Below are positions 33,830 to 45,095 of a DNA stretch of 64,000 nt, in pieces. Both the position numbers and the translations under genes were made by a program. The notes beneath the pieces are model-generated. The model was not told where the DNA came from. It did no database searches and saw nothing but the letters and a program-made list of their open reading frames with translations. Location: positions 310,001-374,000 of the forward strand of contig CAOLHI010000644.1 of the NCBI GenBank assembly GCA_948474755.1. Reading direction: 5' to 3'. Positions within the stretch are counted from its first letter, which is position 1. Each line of letters opens with the position of its first letter. The stretch comes from Ctenosaura bakeri. Its lineage: Eukaryota > Chordata > Lepidosauria > Squamata > Iguanidae.

Positions 33830-35335
33830 GTTGAAAAAGAATCCTGGAATCAGAGATGGATGGCTCTGGCTATTTAATGTCTAACTCAAGAGCTTTTGCC
33901 ACCCTAATAACCTGCAGAAGATCTTACACTGTGGGTAAGTGAATATGTCTGTTGATCCCCAGAGTTGGTATCTGGGGTGCGCAGGGACCGTACTGAGTTA
34001 TCAGAGGAAGAAAAATCATCTGAATCTTTCAAAGATCATTCTCATCCTTTTCTGAAGGGGTTTGTCAGATACTGGTTGTTGTACAGGTAAATCCAAAGGA
34101 ACTGGATCTTGAATCTGATGTGGTTGTTGCTAGTGCAGTTGGTTCAGCCAGCACAGTGGGGGCTGATGTGTCTGATGGAGGAAAATGCTTGTGGGGCAGC
34201 TGCAGTATGTCAGAGCTGGAGGACAGAATCTTGTATGTACTTAATAAGTTGCAAGGTAAGTGATGTTGATAATTATGAGGCTCAGGTGCATAATCCCAGG
34301 AATAATAAGGTACACGGCAGCTGACGCAGCAAGGCGAGTATCTTTCCCAATAGATCAATGAAGTTGGAGAACAAAGGAAATATCTGAGTGAGCTCCATTC
34401 CTAAGTGCAATGGTATAAGCAGTGCTGGGAACATACAGATGAGGAGAGCTCTCTAGACCAAGATCTTGAGAAAGAATGGTGAGAGTGTGAGAGAGATCCT
34501 GTGTGATGATACCTCTGGTTGTCTACATTCTAGTGAATGCGATCAACCTGAAAGCTGGGTTAGAAAAGTGGAGAAACTAATCACAATGTCTTAAGATGAA
34601 AGAAAACACATGGATAGCAAGGGTAAGACAGGCTGAAGGATGCCCTGGTGTGATACAATATGGCGTAACTGCCCCACTGTTTCTTTATCCAAGCAAGAAC
34701 CAACAATCTGGACTTCATGTTGAAGAGAAAGAGTCATTCTGGGTTTGAAGAGCTACTGGGCCATTTCAAGAATGGGAGCCAGGGATTACAAAATGAAGAA
34801 TAAGTGCAAAGTTGTAGCTAGCAAAGCTGAAGGCTGCAAGGCTTCTGATACAGACTGATAGGTGGAATGATATCTGTCCTATAACTCAGGCAGAGATGAA
34901 GGACTTTTTGCTTTTTCTTCTTTGGTATGATTCTAGAGTAGGAGCGATAAGCAGAGTCAACTGCTCAATCCACTTAGATAAGGGGGTCCACAGGGGAAGA
35001 TAACAGCTGAGAAGTAGCTGACAGGATGGAAGACAAGGATAGACTCAACATCAGGATGGAGGGCTGGGCTGAAGTCAGTTTTGAAGAGAGCATATGCCGA
35101 TGGAGGCATTATAAAGAGGTCTAATTCTGGCAGCTAATTCAGTAGCCTTGTTAGAACTCTTCTATTGCAAGTCTTTCAGGCAATAAGCCCAGTTACAACT
35201 AGCTTTGGTAATAAGGGAGTGAAAATGGGAGCAAGAGTTCATGCCATGATCCTAACTGAGACACAAAAGGCAGAGGGTATGGCCATCCGAGTCCAGGAGT
35301 TTGCCTCTGCACACAATGCAATGTTTGGAAACCTC
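33830..35335 (-). pseudogene. DIRS gag relic (N-terminal part)
   Basis: On the minus strand a Cys/His cluster, HCVCRGKLLDSDGH followed by LCLLCLS and then a His and Cys, lies at about 35245-35330 and fits the zinc-knuckle-like start of DIRS gag proteins. Further on are Ser/Asp/Glu-rich stretches and, at about 33860-33895, AKALELDIK, comparable with RMAATLGLKV in the second DIRS gag at 62074-63633. The conserved gag core that should follow is missing at the internal deletion; sequence at about 33660-33830 instead resembles the end of the RNase H region (MVYPNHLLVAQ). Broken by stops. Confidence 0.5.
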
Positions 35336-35662
35336 TTTTGGAGCAATAAGCCACAGCCAAGACTACTCCAAAACAATCAAAAGTGTTGGTGGTCTGAGCT
35401 GTAGACAGGGTGAATCTGTGCTCATGGGAAGAGAAAGTTTGCAAAGTGAGAAGCTCTATGATCACAGAAGAAGGTCTTGAATGAACAGGGTGCCGTGGAA
35501 CTGAGAGAACATGCACATGGGGAATTATATAGGGGGTGGGAAAAGAGTATCCCACCAAAAAGAGACTGCTCAACTCTAGCATGTTCTGAATGTTCTACTG
35601 CGCAGGTACAGCTAACCCACTTGTGAGAGTCACAGAGATCACAAAGAAGAGACTCATACATA

Positions 35663-36167
35663 CACATAATCCCCTACATCTTTGTCTCTGACACACACAG
35701 ATACCCAAATACCCATAGCAATCTTTCATTCACTTGCATGCATACAGAAGTATGCTGTCCCAATAGCTCCTGACTTGAGATTGCATTTGCTTCTCCTACA
35801 ACTTGGCCTCTTAAGGGGCCCACAGCACACTTTTTTCCTGTCCAAGCAGTCTCACAGACATTTCTCTGACCAATGTCTTGTCTAACTTCCCTCATTCCCT
35901 TAACAGCCCCTGATTTGGGCTTATCCCACTTGCTTTGGTAACTCAATCTCTTAAACAATCCACAGCATGAATATTTTAAAGGGGGGGCAGTGCTATGCAC
36001 TGCTTTGCCTTTCTGATCAATCCATGATTTTACTGGGACTAGGATAGGGTAGGAATCAACTTGATTCCCATGTCATTCCTTGGAAAAATGGAACTCTGGG
36101 AGAGTATGATATGAATACAACATTTCATAATTCTTGCTATAGTGAATCTCCATCCAAACTATTTAGT
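35663..36167. other. Unassigned DNA beside DIRS
   Basis: CA-rich tract at 35665-35760, then no recognised element. Confidence 0.4.
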
Positions 36168-36290
36168 TAGGAATTTTGTCAGGGTATTCTTAATGTTTTG
36201 AAATAATGCTTGGGCAGGGTCAGATAGCTTTATTTAGACCCTGCCCAAGCATTATTTCAAAACATTAAGAATACCCTGACAAAATTCCTA
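36168..36290. repeat. Perfect 54-bp inverted repeat
   Basis: Arms 36168-36221 and 36237-36290 are exact reverse complements with a 15-base spacer (AGATAGCTTTATTTA). All other inverted repeats of this length in the window carry mismatches, so this one is recent. It does not match any MITE seen here. Confidence 0.97.
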
Positions 36291-38221
36291 AATACTGGCC
36301 AAAAATCAAGTTTAGATAGCTGTTGTTATTGGATGTGCCATAAAAATTAAAAATTATCAGTCCAGCCAACAACATTCACAGATTTCAAAGATCAAAATGT
36401 CTTCATTTCCAAAGTTAGATATTACTTTTATTTATTATCAACAACCAATGATAATGTGTATCTGTTCACTATGAAAAACAGAGATATAATATAGTCATTG
36501 CATTAGAATATAGGATCTGGTGCTGAATGGTGGGAGATACCCATCAGAACAGCTTCTTACAGAGCTGTGCCAAACTTCTCTCAAGCCTGGAACTTAGATG
36601 GAGGGTATGAGATCATTTGAATCCTCCCATCCAAATGTCTGACTGTTCAGCATGATATCACAAAGTACTGTACACTTCTTCACATCAGTCAAAATTGGGG
36701 GAGGCTCCCTACAGCTATTTATTCCATTATCAGATTGAATGACAGCATTTCAAAGCCGTGTGATTTTATTAATAAGCAGAACCAAATGAATTATATTTAG
36801 AAATCACTGAGTTTCATAATTTATGTATCCATTTGATCTCCTGATCATTGTGATATTAGTATAAGTCACACTGAAAGTGTATTGTGGAAGGATTGTGGGC
36901 ACAGTCTGACCTGCCTGACCCTGTGATTTGAGAGTGTGTAGGTTACCATACTGAACCTCTACTGATCAGAGGAAGTAAATCCTAGTACCAGATCCGGAGA
37001 AAACAGAACAGGGAGCAGCAGCCCCATTCATATGCTCTTTTTGTGAGGTTCCAGAGACATTGGTTTGGTGACCACTGAGATAGAAACTACCTGCATGTCT
37101 GTACTGAACCAGCAAGGCAATTCATATGTTCATGCTGTTTAAAAATATTTTCAGAGACAAGGGTGGCATTTGATGAGAGCAATTGTGCCAGATGAATCAT
37201 GTACAAGTACATTAGATGTGTTCCATAATCCAATTTGAGGAGTATGTTGGTCAATTATCATCCCCTCCCTCCCTCCTAAGTCAAATGGCCTGCAGTCAGC
37301 AGGTCTGTATACTAAGCTACATTTTATGTTCCCGCTTTTTGTCTTTGAGTAGCAGAGACAGCTGCTGCCCTGGTCCAAGCTTGTTGCTAAGCCCCTTGAG
37401 GTCAATCTTCTCCCTTGCTGACTCTTCTCATTCATTTCTTTTTGGAGCCTGATGTTTGCCAGAGGCACCATTAAAAAAGCTCCACTAGTATAAAACCTCT
37501 AGCATGAGCTTATTTTGCTTCCTTCAGAGATACCTCAGCAAAGTGACAGTTGTTGCTGTGCTTTGCCCAGATTTTGCCATTTGCTGCAGTGATTCTGACA
37601 GCTCTTAGCATTCAATGACAGCAGCCACTGAATAATTAAGGCAAAGCTCAGAATCAAAAAACTGTTTTCGCAACATTTCCAGAACAACTTAAAACCCAAA
37701 GATAAGCCAAAACAAAACTAGGAACTACAGTATCAGTTTTAAAATGAAACACTTTATTATTCTCAATTAACAGTGATAAAGCTTTATCATCACTCCTGAG
37801 ATTGTTATACTATCAGAACTGGAATAAATCCATCTCAGAGAGTAGACTCATTGAATCAGTTGCAGAATGGTAACTCAGCACATATACAACCCTCACTGAT
37901 TCAATAAGTCTACTCTAGTTAAGACTAGTAAATGGATTTAGGCCAATTCTGTGAGTGATTTGTTTATACACTGCCTGTAGCAAAGCTTCCAAAGTGATTT
38001 ACAAAGGAAGGAAGGAAATAAATTACAAAACCAAATAATAATAACTCCTATTTGCACTTATAAAGCTTATTTCAAGGACTAAATATACTTTTTCAGATTT
38101 ACCTTTTGTTACAAATGAAGCTACAAGTCCCTGAACACCTGAATTATAAAGAACCTCTTTACTTTTCCCAGTTTGAGTAACAGGCAAAAAAACCCAAGAG
38201 GCGGGTAGGGGGGAAGAAATC
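36291..38221. other. Unassigned DNA
   Basis: About 1.9 kb with no recognised repeat; open frames at 37151-37471 do not resemble a known protein. Confidence 0.4.
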
Positions 38222-40870
38222 ATCAAGATGTGAACTCTAGAGGAGAAGCTGAGGGAGAGAATGGCAGCCACACTAAAAGTCACAGTAGAATAAAAAATTA
38301 GAACAATGCTTTAGATGTCTATACACCAGTGCACAGAGTTTGGGAAACAAATAGAGTAAGCTTGAAGTCCTAGCGCAGAAAGGTAATTTATTTTATTTTA
38401 TTTTTATTATTAAGATTTCCAAATGTATACTACAAAACAGTAACAATGTAAAACGCAACATGAGAAGAAACAAAAAAAAAAGAATACATATTGGAAAAAA
38501 GAGAAAAAATGAGAAACAAGAAAAAAGTAACTTCCAATCTTCTTGACAACAGTTTTGATACCTATTAATCTATACAGCCTTCAGTGTTTTTCTTATACAA
38601 TAAATCATCAACCTCCTTTCTACAGGCAACATTTGTTATTAATATAAACTAAAATTTATATTATCATACACATCTTCCTTACAGAAAGTCAATCTAACCA
38701 TTACATATGCTGACTAGAAAGTGTCAGTAAACTTTATTAACACCGTTCAGCTGGTACTATTAAATCTCCCCTACTCTAAAGTAAATTGAATCTTCTAACT
38801 TTGCTTCATAATTGTAAACACTTCTATTAGACTAAGTCAATCTACCTCCTATTCTTCCATTTAGCATCAATCTATCATAACATTTTAACAATGTGTCTCC
38901 TCACCTTCCACATCATTATATACAACATTACAAAGTAATTCTGTTCTCCCCAAAACCATTTCTCTTATACACCCCACTCCATTACTCTTATCTTAAACCA
39001 GAGAAACCAACTCTTAGTACTTCTTTGTTTCTTAAACCTCATTCATGGTTTTCTGCCAAACCCTCTGACTTGCACACATTGAGCATTGATCAGCAAACTA
39101 CAAAAAATCTGAGAGTGGCTCCTTCCACCAAAAAACCCTCTCCTGTCAGTCTTTTTTCCTTCATTTTCCCCCTTCCAGAAACCCAAGCAACCAACAGCTG
39201 TCAAAGCTTTCTTCCCAGAGTTTCCTCCATGCCCCTTTCTTCTTTGTGTTTGCTGATCATCTTCTCCCACACCTCTTCTCTGATGCTCTCAGCTCTCTCC
39301 AAATAAGTCTTCATCATTGTCTTGATTTGGCTGCCAACCTCCATCAAAAATTATATGTCTGTACTGAAAGTTAACTTCTTAATCTCATCTTTCATCCAAT
39401 GTCCAGTAGATTTCTCTGTTTCTTCCATGGCTCCTTCAAATCTTTCCCCTCAATCATATCATCCTCAAGTTCAATATAAAGTTCATACTAAAGCTTTTCA
39501 AGCAATTCTTTATCAGATGACATTCTTCAAATCTCTCCTGCCAAATCCTTAAGTTTCCTTCATCTTCATGCATCTGTATCTTTGCCTTTCTTTCTTCTAA
39601 TAAGCAAAATCTTGGCACACAATGAGTTAACCTTTTGCCTCTACAGCAGCTCCATTAAGATGTAGAGACCTCACAGTCTAATGCATTTCATGTTACTTTC
39701 ATAATTTCACGTTTCTCTGTTCTTTATTCACTTTAGAGCCCCACCCGCTCACTTTTTACACTGATTTATAAGATTTTCTGCTTTCAATTTTAAAAATAAA
39801 CCTCAGCATCTCACATATTAGTCTGAAATGCGAGAAACTCACTGAAAGCACTGGTATAACCACTGAGTCAGACATTCTTTTTCAACCACTAGATCCAGAT
39901 GAAGAAATAGTTGAAAAAGAACGTGCAGTAGTGACTTAGTGTGCATGACGCTTGCATGCAGCAGGACAGCTTAATGGCTTTGTCTTGCAATCTCCCCTCA
40001 CTCCACTCTTCATAGACTGCAAAAGTGCCCCAGGAATCTAACAAGGTTTCCAGACACAAACAAGTGGTCTTCATTCTCCCCTTATTCCAGGAAGTATACC
40101 ATGGGCTGGAACTTGCTTCTGAATGAAGGATTCCCACTGCTGCCACTCCCTCTTTCTCAGAGTCCTGAGAAACAGGTGCCAGTCAGACATGGTTGCACCT
40201 GGAAGTCCTCTGCAAGAAGGTAAATATGACTTTATAGGTTTAACAGAGATTTGGTCAGTTGACTTGTGTAGTCGGAATATAACAATGGAGCAATATAATC
40301 TGTAAAAAACAACAGCTGGAGAAGAAAACGAGGGGGAGTAGCACTATATGTCAAAGACAAATTCACTAGTATAGAAATCCACACCAGTGATCAAACTGGA
40401 TCAGTGGAGAGCATTTGGGTAAAAATAAATGGAGGAAGAAATAAAATCAACGTTGTTCTAGGGATTTACTACAGGCCACCAAATGAAGATAAATTGATGT
40501 CCATAATCTCCAAGATGCAAGAACTGATAGTTATGGAAAACTTCAATTATCCTGATATCTGCTCAGAGATTAGCTCTGTTAAGCATATGGTTTCTGAGGC
40601 TCCTTGCAAATAAGTTCCTCTTTCAAAAGGCAGAAGAAGAAACAAAGGGATCAGCAATCCTGGACTTGATCATGACTGATGGTGAAGATTTGGTTGCTTG
40701 AATCAAAGCAGTTTGTACTTTAGCAGAGAGTGGCCATGTAATGCTAGAATTCACAACTGTGGGACAGGCCAAAGAAGAATATGAACCTTTGATTTCAGGA
40801 ACGCTGATTTTATCAAGCTCAAGAAAATACTGGACAGAATCCCATGGGAGGCAATTTGGATTTAAAGATG
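38222..40870 (+). mobile_element. CR1 LINE 5' ORF2 region, split
   Basis: CR1 endonuclease in two parts. The first, about 38222-38390, includes a decayed SAQSLGNK; the second, about 40192-40870, includes GKYDFIGLTEIW, ESIWVKINGGRNKINVVLGI, YYRPPNEDKL and a final LDLIM-like and SGHVMLE-like pair. The gap is filled by the minus-strand repeat at 38386-40190. GGTAA occurs at both edges and could be part of a target duplication. Inactive. Confidence 0.8.
38386..40190 (-). mobile_element. Unidentified interspersed repeat, copy 2
   Basis: Minus-strand element ending at the left in an A-rich tail (TTATTTTATTTTATT on plus), as retrotransposon 3' ends do. Shares peptide-level similarity and an end sequence with 2015-3400. 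T/C-rich on plus. Family not identified; a LINE 5' or ORF1 region is possible. The right limit is approximate. Confidence 0.5.
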
Positions 40871-43059
40871 AATAGAAGGACTTCCTGAGGTTAAGGAAAG
40901 TAAATGAGTGACCCAAAGGAATGGAGTAGACCAATTGCTCCACCTGATCTCAATTCCATGTGCACATATTAGACCTTCATTTTAGCGAATAGGTGAAGTA
41001 ATTGGAAAGTATGTCAATGGAAATCAAGACAGATACCAGAACACAGATGCAATCAGTTTAAAAGACTTGGGTAACGTTGGCATAAAGAAGAAATCAAAAT
41101 GATGCTTTCTTTTTTTAGATGCAGAATTACTGTTAAGGAGGACTGAGTGAGAAATCCTGTAGAAAGCTTCAGAAACTTTTAATGTAAACAGAGTGTTTTA
41201 TACACCGGATTAAATGCATTTTTTTTTTTTTAGAAAAACAGGAAAATGAGACCTAGTGGTATGGTTTCTAATCTACTTTTTCTGAAACATGGCAGAATAT
41301 AGGTGTGTGCTTGGGCTTGGCATGTATATGCCACCCATCATGCTATGGCTGATCTTTAAAAGTAGTAGTCAAATCTAGATTGAAAGTTTTATATGCTCTG
41401 AATTTTTAATTCCCACCATATTTGAATATATCGGTACATATAATCCACCAGTGGGGCCACTCAAGAGAAAGGTGTTGCCTCAGGCCTCCTTTGCTCAAAC
41501 CAGTACAGGACGTTCCACTCCAAACTTTTAAAATATTACATGTCCTAATTTTATGGCAGACCAAGTTGTATAAAATTTATTTTATATTCCTAAGGTAACA
41601 AAATGTCTTTAAATCTGTAACTGGGGAGGAGGTGTTCCAAAAACTTCGGGTGGGGGGAACAGCCAGGGTTTTTTCCTGGCTTCAAAATTTCTGGAAATTT
41701 CACTCTTCTAACCTCTTGATGAAGTTAATTTTTATTATCATGTCACACAAAAGTATATCCAGGGTGGGGCAAGTAGGGCATGTGCCCTGGATGCCAATGC
41801 CGGGAGGCACAAAAAGTGCCAGAGACAGGCACAACTTTCATGCTTGCCCTAGGCACTGTTCACAATAGACACGTTTCTGTGTCACAACCTTTGCCACAGG
41901 ACATTGACAGTGCTGGGCTTGATCTCATTTGTTAGGGAGGGTGGGGAACAGCATCCTTCTTCCTGGGGGAGGGTGCTTGAAAGTAATCCTGTGACAGAGC
42001 TGCAATGCTCCAACCTGCCTGAGATGCCAGCCATGTAGTTAAAAAACAGGAGTGGCCTACGTGATAGACACATGACATGAGGGGCCTAAGATAACTGTTT
42101 CTGCCAATTTTAATCCCAACTGACAGAAAGACATGGAAAGTTCCTCATGAATTAGGCTGCTAAATAGTTGCAATTACAAACCAAAAAATATTGGAAGCCA
42201 TATTCGTATAAAGCAGTGACAAAGAATTGCCTTCCCAAACGCTGGTTCCCACTCAAAGGAAGTCCACTTATTGCTTTCCTTAACAGTTGTCCAGGGATCT
42301 CCTTCTCCCCCATCTCCTATATTATAAGTCACCTCTTTGAGCAACTGCAGAAGGCCCTGGAGGGCCTCCCCACTGCAACTGCCATGCCTCCACCACACCC
42401 CAATGCACGTGCTTCTGCAATAAAATAAAATAAAATAAAATAAAATAAAATAAAATAAAATAAAAATCTTAACCCCAAATGCCCTCTAGGGTATACGAGG
42501 GCATGTTCTGGGGCATTCCTGTGCCTCTAAGAAAGCACTCTGGGGCTTTTTGCAGCAAATAAATAAATAAATCTTTTGAAAAATGACACGAAATTTCATT
42601 TTGATTTAGGGGAATCTAGGAGCACTCTAAACCTGGTGGAAATGTCCTCCACACCCTCAGGAGATCATTTTTGGACATTCTGTAGCAATTTGGACATTTT
42701 TTGCAATTTGTTGACTCCTGGAGGTCCCCAGGTGGTGTAAGTGGCCCTGTGGGCTGCACTTTGCCCACCCTACTTCTTTAGTAGTGATGATTTAAAAACA
42801 AGTGGGGGAACTGACACCCAGCCTTCCTGTTTTCATCAAGTTATACTCAGGCACCGCTATTATAACGGGGAAACAGAATCCCACTCCCCTCCCATTATTT
42901 TATTCAATTTTATTTAAATGTTTTACTTTTAATGTTTAACAACACTTATTCTACCATTTTGTTACCCTTTCAATTGGCTTACTGTACTTATTGTCTTCTA
43001 TGTATATGGTTTCTAAAAACATTATTTAGTATTTCTCCATACTGCAATAAATCCTCTTT
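40871..43059. other. Unassigned DNA
   Basis: Contains an (AAAAT)n microsatellite at 42417-42466 and a short AAATAAAT run near 42558-42572. No exon recognised. Confidence 0.4.
42417..42466. repeat. (AATAA)n microsatellite
   Basis: About nine tandem AAAAT units. Confidence 0.95.
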
Positions 43060-43182
43060 TTGTTGGTGGCTTTTAAACAGCAATTGAATAGTCACCTTTC
43101 AGGATGTTATAATTGTAGATTTTCTGCTTTCTAAGCAGAGAGCTAGACTAGACCTTCTTTGGGGTCCGTTCCAACTGGCTAT
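43060..43182 (+). mobile_element. CR1 LINE 3' end, short fragment
   Basis: GGCTTTTAAACAGCAATTGA, then GCTAGACTAGACCTTCTTTG and GGGTCCGTTCCAACTGGC follow the order of CR1 3' ends. Confidence 0.65.
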
Positions 43183-43189
43183 GAAATAT

Positions 43190-43262
43190 TTTAACCCGTA
43201 CAATAAGCAACCTTGGTGCCCATATTGGGAGAAAGGTAGAAAATAAATTTTAAAAATAATTA
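43190..43262 (+). mobile_element. L2-type tail
   Basis: CCATATTGGGAGAAAGGTAG followed by AAAATAAATTTTAAAAATAA resembles L2-type 3' ends. Confidence 0.4.
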
Positions 43263-43451
43263 AAATAGAGGAGGTAAGAGGAAAGAAAATGATAATGTCA
43301 TGAGGGGAGAAGGAAAAAAAGAAAGAGAGAGCAGAAGGGAGAAGATGTTTAGCCAAAAAGTATTGACAGGGGAGGGAGGTAAGACAGAGGGCAAAGAGAA
43401 GATATTTAGCCAGGCATTGTAGGGAGAAAAGAATAAGAAAATGGGTAAAAG

Positions 43452-43692
43452 GAGCCCTGGTGGTGCAGTGGTTAAATGCCAGTACTGCAAGCCACAAGGT
43501 TGTGAGTACGATCCTGCTGGACTCCAAGGTTGACTCAGCCTTCCATCCTTTCGCAGGTCGGTAAAATGAGTACCCAGCTTGTTGGGGGCATGTATAGAAA
43601 TGTTTCGAAATACATGCTATTTGCAAGTTGTTCGCCGCCTCGATCCATATGGAGAGGCGGGATACAAATAAATAATAATAAAAAAATAAAAT
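43452..43692 (+). mobile_element. tRNA-derived SINE with AT-rich L2-like tail
   Basis: Complete copy from GAGCCCTGGTGGTGCAGTGG to GAGGCGGGATACAAATAAAT and an AATAATAAAAAAATAAAAT tail. The 235-codon minus-strand frame spanning it (43099-43806) is accidental. Confidence 0.92.
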
Positions 43693-44655
43693 AAAAGAAA
43701 GCCATGTGAAATAAAAAGTTAAGAAAGAAAGGAATCTAGTGACTGAATAGAGATAAAGAATAAATACATTCACACCACACTTTATGCTAGCAATAACACA
43801 ACCCACAGGTTCCTCAAACCAAGAAAAGAAACTTCACTATAGCTTGAAGCACTGCAATGGGAACAGAACTGGGAAGTTAACAATAAGAGAGAAAAAACCA
43901 CAATGCAGGACTCCTATACCATATCCACTGATTATCGAGCCTATGAATACTGAGACTGAGGCAGCTCAGTATTTCCCTGCAATGACCATTCCTTTTTGTG
44001 TCCTCCACAGTTTGAGAAAATTTAAAATCACATGGAACAAAGTTGGCCTGGTAGACCTCTCAGAGAACAGCTTCTACACAGCAGGGGCCAGCACCACCCA
44101 CGTTGGTTTTTTTTCTTTTCAAGTCTGTTCCTGAGATTTCTTTTCTTGCTGTGAGGCCTGAGGGTTAAGAGTTTGGCTCAGGACAAGACCCTGGCATCTT
44201 GGAACTCAATATACTCAAGAAGGATTCTTCCCTGAAAGTTCTGTCCTCACATCACTTCCTACTCTCTTCCCTGCACCATGTTCTCTTGTGGCATCTCACT
44301 ATGAATTCTTACATTTGGTGTCACATTACACCCTCCTGTCATGAAAAGCTTAGATGAAACATCCAAAATTCTAGTGAGCAATCTGTCTGGATCAAGTCAG
44401 GAGCCAATTATATGTATAGGACTTCAATCCCCCTCTTTACACCTGTTATCTTCCACTAGGCAGTCCTGCACCTTTACAGTGTTGCTACTCCCCAGCTTTT
44501 CCACACTAACCTCTGTCAAAATGGTCCAGAATTCTCATTCTTATTTACTGTTTTGCTTTTAGTGTAGGATCCCAAGGAAGCATCTATCACGTACTGCAGG
44601 TGGACCTCAAACAACGAGTCCCAGGCAATCTATATTCTTTATTATTTTCAGCATA
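43693..44655. other. Unassigned DNA
   Basis: No element or exon recognised. Confidence 0.4.
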
Positions 44656-45093
44656 CACTTGGCCCTCCACATTCACTAGAGCTAGGGCACAAGTGAAAAA
44701 TTTGCAAATCAAAATCTGTGTGTCTGTGGGAAGGGGGCTGAGGCATAGGTGGGAAGAGTGGGTGTCCAACATCTAAACCAGATCAGGGAAAGGAAATGGT
44801 TGGCATGGTGGTTCTATACTTCCTGTCTCTTGCCCATTTCCTTCCTTGGGTATAGGGAGAGCTTTGGGAGAGGGCTTGTGGCCCTGAGAAATCAGGCTTT
44901 GAGCTGTTCTTGGCTGGCCAGGCAGTGGCTAGTGGAGCAGGACTGGAGGGAGGTCTGGGCAGTCAGATTGGAGCCACCAAGAGGGAAAGTTCCCCCCTAA
45001 AAGTAGTACCTGAGGTGGGGGAGCAGGGGTTGGAGAAACTCGCAAATAATCAAATCCGTGAATGTCAAACCTGCAAATGTGGAGGGCTGACTG
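44656..45093. mobile_element. Tigger-like non-autonomous DNA transposon
   Basis: Ends CACTTGGCCCTCCACATTCA and TGTGGAGGGCTGACTG are inverted copies, flanked by TA at 44654-44655 and 45094-45095, as Tc1/mariner-type elements are. Same family as 11576-11957 but with a different, longer interior. No transposase frame. Confidence 0.75.
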
Positions 45094-45095
45094 TA

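Larger units (their letters stand above)
31069..35662 (-). mobile_element. DIRS retrotransposon, internally deleted, inverted termini
   Basis: The two ends are inverted copies. The left end (31076-31148 and 31509-31600) and the reverse complement of the right end (35450-35662) share ACATTCAGAACAT, CTAGAG, CTCTTTGGTGGGA / CTCTTTTTGGTGGGA, a TATATAA box and GTTCYCTCAGTTC. Inverted ends plus a tyrosine recombinase are the hallmark of DIRS elements. From 5' to 3' on the minus strand: right terminus, a gag-like N-terminal region with a Cys/His cluster (35245-35330), gag acidic/Ser-rich sequence, an apparent junction near 33830-33870 where the gag C-terminus, reverse transcriptase and most of RNase H are missing, a recombinase relic (31820-33640), an internal complementary region (31660-31735) and the left terminus. 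A CR1 fragment (31149-31508) and a hAT (31873-32713) inserted later. Internally deleted copies of this kind would need another element's enzymes. Confidence 0.75.

Noticed and set aside
37151..37471. 106-codon minus-strand frame as a gene
   Set aside because: No recognisable domain, no splice or promoter context, and an opposing frame of similar length.
43099..43806. 235-codon minus-strand open frame
   Set aside because: It runs across a SINE and its microsatellite tail; hydrophobic, low-complexity translation with no domain.
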